Shown here piece by piece: positions 1 through 8,037 of a DNA stretch of 24,870 nucleotides. Made by a program: the position numbers and the translations under genes. Every line of letters starts with the position of its first letter. Positions within the stretch are counted from its first letter, which is position 1. Under the pieces are notes generated by a model. That model made no database searches. It was given only the letters and a program-made list of their open reading frames with translations, and had not been told where the DNA came from. The stretch is from JBMOJK01 sp049315825 (GTDB lineage: Bacteria; Patescibacteriota; Gracilibacteria; BD1-5; UBA2023). The DNA lies in contig JBMOJK010000015.1 in assembly GCA_049315825.1 (NCBI GenBank), forward strand, positions 1 to 24,870, given 5' to 3'.

Positions 1-1
1 G

Positions 2-3000
2 GAATTTACATTTTATGACGGTCCTCCGTTTGCGACGGGAACTCCTCACTATGGTCACATCCTTGCGGGTATCCTCAAGGATGTAGTTCCGCGATATTGG
101 ACGATGCAGGGGCGTCGTGTTGAGCGCAGATTTGGTTGGGACACACACGGTCTCCCGATCGAGAATATTGTCGAGAAGAAGCTCGGGATCTCCGGGAAAA
201 AAGACATCGAAGAAAAGGTGGGAGTTTTTGCATTCAACGAGGAGTGTCGCAAGAACGTCTTTACCTATGTTGATGAATGGAAAAAGGTCGTAGAGCGTTC
301 GGGTCGATGGGTGGATATGGAGAACGACTACAAGACGCTCGACTGTGATTTTATGGAATCTGTTTGGTGGGTGTTCAAGACGGTGCACGACAAGGGGCTC
401 ATCTACGAGTCACACCGCGTTGTTCCGTATTGTCCACGATGTTCGACTCCGCTCTCGAACTTCGAGGTCAATCAAGGCTATGAAAATCGTCAGGACAAGG
501 CACTGACTGTAAAGTTTAAGCTCTTAGATCAGGAGAATACATTTGTTCTCGCATGGACAACCACGCCTTGGACCCTTCCTGCGAATCTCGGACTCGCAGT
601 AGGTGAAGCGGTTGAATACACAAAGATCAAGGATCACTCAACCGGAGAATTTTACATCCTCGCACAGGATCGTGTTGCAACATACTACAAAAATCCTGAA
701 CTTTTCGATCTTGTTGAAACATTCCCTGGATCTACGCTGGTAGGACTTGGATATGAGCCAGTTGCTCAGGATGTTCGTGAGCTCGAAGAAGTGGTCGCAG
801 GTGGCGATATCGCAACTTGGTACAAGCCAGGTGACAATATGTATACGGTTCAACTCGGTCATCATGTGACAACCGACTCTGGTACGGGAGTCGTTCATAT
901 TGCACCAGCATATGGAGAAGACGATGCTGAGATTGGGAAGAAAACCAACATGGGATTCTATCTTCATATCGATGCAGCCGGGAAGGTTGAACATTGTGAA
1001 TTTGGAAATGGTGAATGGGTGTTTGATTTCAATCAGACAGTGATTGATCGGCTCAAGGCAGCAGGGAAGGTAGTTCATATCGGTACCATCGATCATTCAT
1101 ATCCACACTGCTACCGCTGTAAGACCCCGCTCATCTACCGAGCGATCAGTGCGTGGTATCTCAATGTTGAATCCATCCGAGAGCGCATGCTTGCTTCCAA
1201 TGCGAAGACCCGCTGGGTTCCAGAAAATATCCGCGAAGGACGATTTGGAAAATGGCTCGAAGGTGCGCGCGACTGGAATATCTCCCGTAACCGCTACTGG
1301 GGCTCTGCGATCCCTGTGTGGAAGAGCGAAGATGGCGAAATTCTCGTCATCGGATCAGTCGAAGAACTCTATGAATACAACAAGCCATTCGGCGATATCG
1401 AAAAGCGCGCGGAAGGATATTTCTACTGCGCAAACGGAGCAATCGGAAGCGAAACCCCGATCGATATCCACAAACACTACGTCGACAAAATCCTTCTTCA
1501 GAAGAATGGAAAGACCTTCACTCGTATCCCCGAAGTCCTCGACTGTTGGTTCGAATCTGGATCGATGCCATATGCACAAAAGCACTATCCATTTGAGAAT
1601 AAAGAAGCCTTCGAGGCATCGTTCCCTGCGGATTTCATCTGTGAAGGGCTCGATCAGACTCGTGGATGGTTTTATACGCTCGTTGTTCTCGCAACGGCAC
1701 TCTTTGATTCGCCAGCATTTCAGAATGTCATCGTAAATGGAATCCTGCTCGCCGAAGACGGACGCAAGATGAGTAAGTCACTCCAGAACTATCCAGATCC
1801 GATGGAACTCCTGAATCGTCATGGAGCAGATGCGGTTCGACTCTACCTTATGTCTTCTCCTGCGGTTCGTGCGGAAGAACTTCGTTTCTCTGAATCTGAT
1901 GTTATTGAGACGGTTAAGAAGGGAATTCTCCCACTCTGGAATACGTATTCGTTCTTCACGACCTACGCAAATATTGATGGTTGGAAGCCAAATACTGGAT
2001 CACTTCATTTTGTTCGTCACGGAGAAACCAACGCGAATCTCGAGATGCGACTCTCGGATGGAGGAGAGAATTCTCCGCTCAATGCATCGGGTCAAGCACA
2101 GGCAACTGCCACTGGTAAACGCCTTGCGGAAGCAGGAACACAGTTTGACGTGATCGTTGCTTCGCCGCTCGTGCGAGCTCGTGAGACAGCTGAGCGTATT
2201 GCGAAAGAAGTCGGATTTACGGGTGAGATCGTCACAGAAAATTGTCTTTCAGAGCACTCTGCAGGATGCTACTCTGGTCGAGCATACGATGAGATTATCG
2301 AGGAACATTTCAAGGAAACTGGCGTTCGTTACGAGCGACACGAAGTGATTTCCAAGATCGTAAAAAGCCACCCAAGCTCTGAATCCAACGAAGACTTCGA
2401 TGCGCGCAATGCAAAATTCTACGAAACACTCGTTGCTCGTTATCCAGGGAAGAAAATCCTCGTGGTTGCTCATGGTGGAACATTCCGCTCTTGGTGTAAG
2501 CATGTCTTTGGACTCACACATGAAGCAGCGTTTACGCGAGCATACGCGATCAAAAACGCAGAATGTGTACAACTCCCGATGGTCGTTCGTGCCAATCCAC
2601 TCGACCGATGGGTGATGGGGGAACTTCATACACTCGCCGCAAAAGTACAGGATAGCTTTGAGCGCTATGAGCTTCAGTCAGCCTCTCGTGCGATCGTAGA
2701 ATTCATGGATGATCTCACGAACTGGTACGTTCGTCGTTCACGTCGAAGATTTTGGAAGAGTGAGAGTGATTCGGATAAGGCTTCTGCGTACGAGACACTC
2801 TACACCGTGCTCACGACCCTTTGTAAGATCGCTGCTCCGATCATCCCATTCGTGACAGAACACGTATATCGCAATCTCACAGGTCACGAAAGTGTGCATC
2901 TTGAGTACTTCCCAGTATTCGATCGTTTCGCGGTTTCGCCTCAGCTGCTTGCGGATATGAAGAAGACAAAGGAACTCGTGACCCTCGGTCTCGCGCTCCG

Positions 3001-3646
3001 ATCGCGCAAGAAACTCCGCGTTCGTCAGCCACTTGCATCGATCACCATCGGTGAAAATCTCGATGACTACTTCCTCGAAATTCTCCGCGAAGAACTCAAT
3101 GTCAAAGAAGTAAAATTCGACGATATGTCCGAGCATGCAAAGCTCGTTTGTAAGCCAAATGCTCGACTCATCGGACCAAAGTTCGGGAAAGAAGTACAAG
3201 CAGTGATCGTTGCTGCCAAATCAGGAAATTTCAGCTCACTCGAAGACGGAAAAGTACAGGTTGGGGCATTCGTGCTCGAAGCAGGGGAGTATGAACTCGC
3301 CTACGAACCACTCACGGTGGACGCAGATATCGAAGGAGGAGCAGGAATGGTCCTCATGATGGATACCCATGTAACCGATGAACTCAGACTCGAAGGATAT
3401 GCCCGTGACATCGTCCGCGCGATCCAGGATCTCCGCAAGGAATCTGCCTTCGACGTCTCTGATCGCATCTCGATCGGACTCGTAGCCGATGAAGATATCG
3501 CTCGTGCTACGACGATGTTCCAGGAGATCATCATGAGTGAGACGCTCGCAACCTCCCTCCAGATGAGCGAGCTCCCAGGAGCAACTGCTCGCCGTGAAGA
3601 ATCCCTCGATGATATGAAATTTACCCTCACTATCGCTCATGTCTAA
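2..3646 (+). CDS. ileS: Isoleucyl-tRNA synthetase with inserted histidine-phosphatase domain (5' partial)
   Basis: Charges tRNA-Ile with isoleucine in the cytoplasm. The 5' end is cut by the window edge; the frame is open from base 2, upstream of the first ATG at 104. Seen in order: the HIGH-type motif HYGH in PPFATGTPHYGH (about bases 44-58), the RRFGWDTHGLP block, a CP1 editing region with TWTTTPWTLPAN, two CxxC pairs (CPRC, CYRC), KMSKS at 1766-1780, then the anticodon-binding domain from LDRWVM (about 2597). The RRFGWDTHGLPIE block and long C-terminus fit the eukaryotic-like (type 2) IleRS rather than the E. coli type. Between the catalytic core (ending ANIDGW) and the anticodon domain lies an extra segment of about 200 residues (about 1990-2590) that is a complete histidine-phosphatase domain: RHGETNAN, SPLVRARETA and VVAHGGT. 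No in-frame UGA; ends in TAA. The last 8 bases overlap tag. Confidence 0.96.
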   Translation, partial: EFTFYDGPPFATGTPHYGHILAGILKDVVPRYWTMQGRRVERRFGWDTHGLPIENIVEKKLGISGKKDIEEKVGVFAFNEECRKNVFTYVDEWKKVVERSGRWVDMENDYKTLDCDFMESVWWVFKTVHDKGLIYESHRVVPYCPRCSTPLSNFEVNQGYENRQDKALTVKFKLLDQENTFVLAWTTTPWTLPANLGLAVGEAVEYTKIKDHSTGEFYILAQDRVATYYKNPELFDLVETFPGSTLVGLGYEPVAQDVRELEEVVAGGDIATWYKPGDNMYTVQLGHHVTTDSGTGVVHIAPAYGEDDAEIGKKTNMGFYLHIDAAGKVEHCEFGNGEWVFDFNQTVIDRLKAAGKVVHIGTIDHSYPHCYRCKTPLIYRAISAWYLNVESIRERMLASNAKTRWVPENIREGRFGKWLEGARDWNISRNRYWGSAIPVWKSEDGEILVIGSVEELYEYNKPFGDIEKRAEGYFYCANGAIGSETPIDIHKHYVDKILLQKNGKTFTRIPEVLDCWFESGSMPYAQKHYPFENKEAFEASFPADFICEGLDQTRGWFYTLVVLATALFDSPAFQNVIVNGILLAEDGRKMSKSLQNYPDPMELLNRHGADAVRLYLMSSPAVRAEELRFSESDVIETVKKGILPLWNTYSFFTTYANIDGWKPNTGSLHFVRHGETNANLEMRLSDGGENSPLNASGQAQATATGKRLAEAGTQFDVIVASPLVRARETAERIAKEVGFTGEIVTENCLSEHSAGCYSGRAYDEIIEEHFKETGVRYERHEVISKIVKSHPSSESNEDFDARNAKFYETLVARYPGKKILVVAHGGTFRSWCKHVFGLTHEAAFTRAYAIKNAECVQLPMVVRANPLDRWVMGELHTLAAKVQDSFERYELQSASRAIVEFMDDLTNWYVRRSRRRFWKSESDSDKASAYETLYTVLTTLCKIAAPIIPFVTEHVYRNLTGHESVHLEYFPVFDRFAVSPQLLADMKKTKELVTLGLALRSRKKLRVRQPLASITIGENLDDYFLEILREELNVKEVKFDDMSEHAKLVCKPNARLIGPKFGKEVQAVIVAAKSGNFSSLEDGKVQVGAFVLEAGEYELAYEPLTVDADIEGGAGMVLMMDTHVTDELRLEGYARDIVRAIQDLRKESAFDVSDRISIGLVADEDIARATTMFQEIIMSETLATSLQMSELPGATARREESLDDMKFTLTIAHV

Positions 3647-4193
3647 TCCACTTAATCGCTGCTCATGGGTGAACAACGATCCACTCTATCAGTCGTACCA
3701 CGACGAAGAGTGGGGAGTTCCCGAGCACGATGCACTCAAACTCTTCGAACTCTTTTGCCTCGAAGGACAACAGGCTGGACTCTCATGGTTCACGGTTCTC
3801 AAACGTCGAGAGTCCATGCGTCGTGTTTTCGATGGATTTGATCCTGATAAACTCGCACGCTGGACGGACGAAGACATGGCACGAGCCCTCCTCGATCCCG
3901 GGACCATCCGACTCCCACTCAAGGTCCAAGCCGTCGTCAAAAATGCCCGTGCATTCCTCGCACTTCGTGATGAGGGCATCGACTTCGCCGACTATCTCTG
4001 GAGCTTCGCACCAGCTGATAAATACGTCTATGCCCACGAACGCACGATCACGTGCTCTGAGTCTGATGTGATGTCTAAAGCGCTCAAGAAGCGAGGATTT
4101 GGATTCTGTGGATCAACCATCTGCTACGCTTTTATGCAAGCTTGCGGGATGGTGGATGATCATGGAGCTGGATGTTTTCGATATAAGAAATAA
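3639..4193 (+). CDS. tag: DNA-3-methyladenine glycosylase I
   Basis: Removes 3-methyladenine from alkylated DNA, starting base-excision repair. The 184-residue product is full length for Tag. It opens with NRCSWVNNDPLYQSYHDEEW, the family signature, and continues with GLSWFTVLKRRESMRRVF and a C-terminal GFCGSTICYAFMQACGMVDD block. The expected zinc ligands are visible: Cys8, His21, His175 and Cys179; the last two carry the same numbers as in E. coli Tag. The ATG lies inside the last codons of ileS (8-base overlap, different frame), so the two are probably translationally coupled. The TAA is the start of a perfect terminator hairpin shared with the converging ung, a second base-excision glycosylase. 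Confidence 0.96.
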   Translation: MSNPLNRCSWVNNDPLYQSYHDEEWGVPEHDALKLFELFCLEGQQAGLSWFTVLKRRESMRRVFDGFDPDKLARWTDEDMARALLDPGTIRLPLKVQAVVKNARAFLALRDEGIDFADYLWSFAPADKYVYAHERTITCSESDVMSKALKKRGFGFCGSTICYAFMQACGMVDDHGAGCFRYKK

Positions 4194-4225
4194 TAAAAAC
4201 CACTGGTTACCCAGTGGTTTTTATT
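4192..4225. terminator. Bidirectional intrinsic terminator between tag and ung
   Basis: A perfect 15-bp stem (4192-4206 with 4211-4225) and TTAC loop. The stem is GC-rich near the loop and A/T at the base, so it has a U-tract on both strands. It overlaps the tag stop codon, and the ung stop lies 10 bases beyond on the other strand. Confidence 0.9.
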
Positions 4226-4235
4226 ATCGAGAAAG

Positions 4236-4898
4236 TTACCCCCATCTCACTTCCTCCTTGCCCCATTTCTTAAGTACCGCATTTGCCTTCGAGAAGCACT
4301 TTGAACCGAAGAACCCCTTGTGTGCAGAAAATGGACTCGGATGTGGTGAGTTCAAGATTACATGCTTACTTGTATCAATGAGTGCAGACTTCGCGATGGC
4401 GTAGTTCCCCCAGAGGATGAATACGAGGTGGTCTTGTGAGTCTGAAAGCTGCTTGATAACTTCGTCCGTGAATGTTTCCCATCATTTTCCTTGGTGAGAT
4501 GCGGGCGATCCTGAGCGAACAGTGAGGACACTGTTGAGCAGAAGTATGCCCTGATCCGCCCAGTCAGTGAGGTCAGTTGCGGTGCGCTTGATCCCAATAT
4601 CGTTTTCAAGTTCCTTGAAAATATTTTGAAGACTTGGTTGAGTCTTTGAGCCATTTGGAACAGAGAAAGACAGACCTATTGCGGCTCATGGAGTATGATA
4701 GGGGTCTTGCCCGAGGATGACGACGCGAACCTTTTCAGGAGGCGTGAGATCGAAGGCACGGAAGATATTTTTCCCTTCTGGAAAACATGCAGTTGTCGAA
4801 TACTCGTCTTTTACGAACTGCGCGAGCACCTCCCAATATGGTTTCTCGAATTCTTCCTTGAGCAGGGAATTCCAAGATGGATGGATTCGGACAGACAT
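4236..4898 (-). CDS. ung: Uracil-DNA glycosylase (two in-frame UGA = Gly)
   Basis: Excises uracil from DNA (family 1 UDG). It is 220 residues when UGA is read as glycine, close to the usual 220-230. Motifs: GQDPYH with catalytic Asp65, the FSVPNG region, LLNSVLTVR, and HPSPFSAH with His186. Two UGA codons interrupt the frame in the standard code. Codon 71 (bases 4686-4688) falls right after DPYHTP, where E. coli has the Gly of DPYHGPG. Codon 139 (4482-4484) precedes WETFTD, where E. coli has LGWETFTD. Both are family-conserved glycines, so the gene is intact. The start ATG shares one base with the upstream cyclophilin stop (TAATG), which suggests coupled translation. Ends in TAA next to the hairpin shared with tag. 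Confidence 0.96.
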
Positions 4899-5398
4899 TA
4901 GTCGATCTTTACTCCACCTGCATCGAGAACTTCTGCCTTGAGGATAACAACATCTTCAAGCGGTCGATCGTTGCGATCTGTAGCAACGGATTCGATCTGA
5001 TCTACGACGTCCATCCCGAGAGTTACTTCTCCGAACACTGAGTGTTTGTTGTCGAGATGACCCGATACGTCAGCAGCCGTGATGATGAAGAACTGACTTC
5101 CGTTTGTGTTTCGTCCTGCATTCGCCATAGAGATCATTCCTCGGACATTCTTGAGCGAAGGATCGAATTCATCTTTAAATGATTTCCCCCAGATGCTATC
5201 TCCGCCACGTCCAGTTCCAGTTGGATCTCCACCTTGGATCATGAATCCCTCGATTACTCGGTGGAAAATAATCCCGTCGTAGTATCCTGATGCAGAGAGG
5301 CGTACGAAGTTCTCAGTGGTGAGAGGTGTCTTGTTTGAGAGAGTAAATTCGATAACTCCGAGCGTGGTTGTGAAGCGAACTTTTGGTGTAGTAATCAT
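4898..5398 (-). CDS. Cyclophilin-type peptidyl-prolyl cis-trans isomerase
   Basis: Catalyses proline isomerisation during protein folding. The 166-residue product is a single cyclophilin domain with no signal peptide or membrane segment, so it is probably cytoplasmic. Hallmarks: FHRVIEGFMIQGGDPTGTG carrying the catalytic Arg (FHRV), GMISMANAGRNTNGSQFFI, and HLDNKHSVFGEV (the usual Trp of HLDGKHTVFG is not needed in bacterial forms). No UGA codon. Its TAA overlaps the ung ATG by one base, so the two form a two-gene unit. A hairpin just upstream (5462-5488) ends the preceding gene, and a possible promoter lies between that hairpin and the start. Confidence 0.95.
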   Translation of the reverse strand: MITTPKVRFTTTLGVIEFTLSNKTPLTTENFVRLSASGYYDGIIFHRVIEGFMIQGGDPTGTGRGGDSIWGKSFKDEFDPSLKNVRGMISMANAGRNTNGSQFFIITAADVSGHLDNKHSVFGEVTLGMDVVDQIESVATDRNDRPLEDVVILKAEVLDAGGVKID

Positions 5399-5420
5399 GA
5401 GAAATTTTTAGAATGCGAGA

Positions 5421-5448
5421 AGTGTATCGAAGATCAGACTTGGTGCAA
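5421..5448 (-). promoter_or_regulatory. Possible promoter of the cyclophilin-ung unit
   Basis: On the minus strand TTGCAC (5443-5448), a 16-bp spacer and TACACT (5421-5426), placed between the upstream terminator and the cyclophilin ATG. The -35 is weak (3 of 6). The -10 and spacer match those proposed for the small gene at 5812. Confidence 0.35.
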
Positions 5449-5458
5449 AATTTAGATA

Positions 5459-5812
5459 TTAAAAACCTCAGGACGGTGTCCTGAGGTTGGATCAATAAAT
5501 CTCTGCGAGATTTATTGATTTTGTTAAACTTTCATCAAGGTGATGAGAGACATTGTGGCGAATCCGTAAAAACGCTCGCCATGCCCACTGCTTTATTCGC
5601 TCTACGAGCTGGATTTTGTGAGGTTTTTTATAAAACCTCTGCTTGTTTTTATTGGTTTTTAGTCTTCTAAAGACTTCTAATTTTAATCTCGCAAAAAGGT
5701 TTATTAGAAAGAAGTATTCTGTGGCCCTATGCAGTCTTTGATCCAGTGTATTTGCAATTTTTTGTACGTCCTCCATTGTAAAGTGGATTGCTCCAGTTTT
5801 ATGGTAACTCAT
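5459..5812 (-). CDS. Small basic protein of unknown function, atypical codon use, read-through of UGA
   Basis: I do not recognise this family. It is 106 residues to the first UGA (5492-5494). If UGA is glycine it runs 11 codons more, through a second UGA (5468-5470), to TAA at 5459-5461; these added codons are encoded by the terminator hairpin. The product is basic and mostly helical-looking (EYFFLINLFARLKLEVFRRL, then VERIKQWAWRAFLRIRHN), with no clear membrane anchor. Support for a real gene: a strong AAGGAGG 4 bases before the ATG, a plausible promoter upstream and a terminator right after the UGA. Its codons (AGA, AGG, CGG, TTA, ATA) differ from the CGT/CGA, CTC/CTT and ATC of its neighbours, which suggests transfer from elsewhere. 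It could be a decayed remnant. Confidence 0.55.
5462..5488 (-). terminator. Intrinsic terminator after the small atypical gene
   Basis: A perfect 11-bp stem (5464-5474 with 5478-5488) around a 3-base loop, followed on the minus strand by TTT and TAA. It starts 3 bases after the UGA of the gene at 5812, as expected if that UGA was once the stop codon. Confidence 0.85.
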
Positions 5813-5816
5813 GATG

Positions 5817-5823
5817 CCTCCTT
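5817..5823 (-). promoter_or_regulatory. Canonical Shine-Dalgarno of the small atypical gene
   Basis: AAGGAGG on the minus strand, 4 bases before the ATG at 5812. It fixes the start. It is the only strong SD at usable spacing that I found before any gene in this window. Confidence 0.7.
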
Positions 5824-5856
5824 CTTGAAAAAAGAATCAAAAATTCAACGTGCGAA

Positions 5857-5884
5857 AGTGTACGAATGAGTGCTATTTATTCAA
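5857..5884 (-). promoter_or_regulatory. Possible promoter of the small atypical gene
   Basis: TTGAAT (5879-5884), a 16-bp spacer and TACACT (5857-5862) on the minus strand, about 45 bases before the ATG. Same -10 and spacing as the candidate cyclophilin promoter. Confidence 0.4.
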
Positions 5885-5915
5885 TGAATTATTTGATCAT
5901 ACACGGGAATCTGCC

Positions 5916-5943
5916 TTTGATTTTACATCTTTTTCTCTATAAT
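5916..5943 (+). promoter_or_regulatory. Probable promoter of trhO
   Basis: A consensus TATAAT (5938-5943) with TTTGAT 16 bp upstream (or TTGATT at 15 bp), 47 bases before the trhO ATG. It lies in the 178-base divergent gap between the small atypical gene and trhO. Confidence 0.55.
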
Positions 5944-5990
5944 CCCCACGTTTTAGATCCGCACATTGCAAGTGCATTATCTTTTTTCTT

Positions 5991-7088
5991 ATGCGACACC
6001 GAGAGGTTTTTTCTCTTTTGACGTTTTATAAATTCGTCGATATTTCTGAATCTGAGGCACAAAGACTCACTGAAGAGCAGTGGCAATTCGCGCATGATCT
6101 TGGTCTCAAAGGTCGTGTATATATTGGGACGGAAGGAATTTCGTCTACTGTTACAGGTAATGCGGGGCAACTTTGGGCGTATTGTGCGTATCTAGAGTCA
6201 ACTGGTTATTTTAAAGATATTCCAGATATAGATGTGAAATCCACTCCCGTGGACGGTCATCAGTTTGATAAAATGATTGTCAAATACCGTGATGAAATCG
6301 TCGCACTTGGTGTGAAGGTGAATGCGCATGAAGTAGAAGAGTTTAAAAAAGAGCTTTCGCCAGAAGATTTCAAGAAAATCCTCGATGAAGGAAAAATGGA
6401 CGACTATCTTATCTTGGATATGCGAAACGATTACGAATATCGTCTTGGACATTTTAAGTGAGCAATTCCAGCAGGAACAACTAATTTCCGTGAGGTTCCA
6501 AAGCTTCTCGAACGCTATAAAGATGCTGCAAAGGGCAAGAAAATCATCTGGTATTGCACGGGGGGTATTCGATGCGAAAAGGCAGCAGTTGTCATGAATA
6601 AGGCTGGTATCGAGGAGGTCTATTCGCTTGAGGGTGGTGTTGTAAAGTATGTAAATTCACACAACGATGGAAATTGGCTTGGGAATCTCTATACGTTTGA
6701 TGGGCGCGTTTCAACACAGGTGGGGGACGAACAAACACATACAACCATAGGGGAGTGTCTTTATACTGGGGAGCTCACTGATAACTGTGAGAACTGTCGC
6801 TATGCCCGATGTAACGCTCGTCTTATCGCTACAAAAAAGGCATATAAAAGACACTTTGGATTTTGCAGTGAAGAATGTGCAAATCATGCAAAACTTGATG
6901 GCTTTGTACGCAGTGTAGATTGGGATAATTTTGAATATAAACTTAAAGTTCGCGAGGCAAAACGACAGGGTGATGTTCAGGGTATATCTATTATGAAATC
7001 TATTGCCGATCACATTGATGCTGCAATCAGTGGTGTGGAGTTTAAATATAAACTCAGTCAGAAGGAGGAATATATTGTAGAGGCATAA
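5991..7088 (+). CDS. trhO: tRNA uridine(34) hydroxylase, rhodanese family (UPF0176); one UGA = Gly
   Basis: TrhO installs 5-hydroxyuridine at wobble position 34 of certain tRNAs. The product is 365 residues (E. coli YceA/TrhO about 350). Visible: the N-terminal acylphosphatase-like part with LTFYKFVDI, GLKGRVYIGTEGISSTVTG and PVDGHQFDKMIVK; the rhodanese domain with the active-site loop CTGGIRCEK (Cys189); and a C-terminal cysteine-rich region (CENCRYARCNARL, then FCSEEC) typical of the family. UGA at codon 157 (6459-6461) falls in LGHFK-UGA-AIPAGT, where the family has glycine. In the standard code this gene would look split in two. The start matches the family N-terminus. Ends in TAA just before a terminator shared with truB. 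Confidence 0.96.
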
Positions 7089-7092
7089 AAAT

Positions 7093-7121
7093 ACCCCTAA
7101 GCATCAGAGATGCTTAGGGGT
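7093..7121. terminator. Bidirectional terminator between trhO and truB
   Basis: A perfect 13-bp stem (7093-7105 with 7109-7121) and AGA loop, flanked by A-rich and T-rich sequence. It lies between two convergent stop codons (TAA 7086-7088 and, on the other strand, TAG 7137-7139). Confidence 0.85.
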
Positions 7122-7136
7122 TTAAAATAACACAAA

Positions 7137-7982
7137 CTAGCGCACGTTCCTCACTATCACACACAGTCCATCTTCTCGTGGCGTGAGGACTGAAACGATC
7201 TGGTCATCATAGACCACAACAAATGGTACTCCAATTGCTCGACCGAAACGGTTGGCGATGAGGAGACCATTTTTTATTTGGGTGTATTCGTCGGCAGTGA
7301 TGGTCTCGAGGCGGCCTTTGAAGAACTCGCGTTCGTCGATGATGAGAGGGCTCTGTTCGAGTGAAGGGGAAACGAACTCACCGATTTGTTCGCGACGAAG
7401 CTTGGTGATGACACCTCCGAGTCCGAATCTTGCTCCGATATCTCGCGCGAGGGATCGTACGTAGGTTCCGGTCGAAACGCGTGCTCGAAAAGAAACCACG
7501 GGGAACTGATAGTCCGTGACTTCGAGGTCATGGATCACGACTTCGCGAGCTGCGAGCTCTACTGTCTGACCAGACCAGGCGATCTTGTAGGCACGGCGTC
7601 ATTCGATGCGGATGGCGCTGTAGAGAGGAGGAACCTGGAGGATTTTTCCGATGAAATGTGACTCGATCGTATTTTGGAGTCTTGCCTTCATAAGCACAGA
7701 TCCGATTTCAAGCGCTTCGGGATCAATATCTTCTGTCGGAGTTCCGAGATCGAGCGAGTCACTGATTCGAGAGAAATCCACATCAAAACTGTATACCTTA
7801 TCGAATTCATCAAGATAGGGAAGGAGTTTGGTAGAGCGATCAGTTGCTACGATGAGGAGTCAAGTTGCAAGCGGATCGAGCGTCCCAGTATGACCGATGG
7901 TGCGTGTCTCAAAAATCTTTCGTAGCTTTGCAATAGCATTAAAAGACGAGATACGGAGTTCTTTTTCGACGAGTGCGAACAT
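7137..7982 (-). CDS. truB: tRNA pseudouridine(55) synthase (two UGA = Gly)
   Basis: Makes pseudouridine 55 in the tRNA T-loop. It is 281 residues when UGA is read as glycine. The catalytic block GHTGTLDPLAT carries Asp36 and is followed directly by UGA (codon 41, 7860-7862), where TruB has the invariant Gly of DPLATG. The second UGA (codon 128, 7599-7601) follows QVPPLYSAIRIE, matching the Gly of the family's YSALK-x-x-G-K/R-x-x-Y. RVSTGTYVRSLARDIGARF is the usual RNA-binding strand. The N-terminus FALVEKELRISSFNAIAKLR aligns with the usual VDKPxGxTSF start, so ATG 7982 is correct. The C-terminal part (about 70 residues after the core) is PUA-like in position. Ends in TAG. It follows lepB but is separated from it by a terminator. 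Confidence 0.96.
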
Positions 7983-7998
7983 AGTGTGTAAAACAAAG

Positions 7999-8031
7999 AA
8001 TCCTCCTTCGCTCTTCGAGCTACGGAGGATT
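7999..8031 (-). terminator. Terminator of tig-secA-lepB (twin of the ftsZ terminator)
   Basis: On the minus strand an outer 8-bp stem (AATCCTCC with GGAGGATT), a 3x3 internal loop, an inner GCTC/GAGC stem and a GAA loop, followed by CTTTGTTTT. Sequence and architecture nearly match the hairpin after ftsZ. It lies 7 bases past the lepB stop and 16 bases before the truB start, so it separates truB from the operon. Confidence 0.85.
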
Positions 8032-8037
8032 GAGGTA

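Noticed and set aside
638..1096. Minus-strand ORF inside ileS
   Set aside because: Covers the conserved editing domain of IleRS on the other strand and shows no recognisable protein features.
5399..5990. Insertion sequence or prophage fragment around the atypical small gene
   Set aside because: No transposase or integrase motif, no flanking direct or terminal inverted repeats found; only codon use and the SD are unusual.
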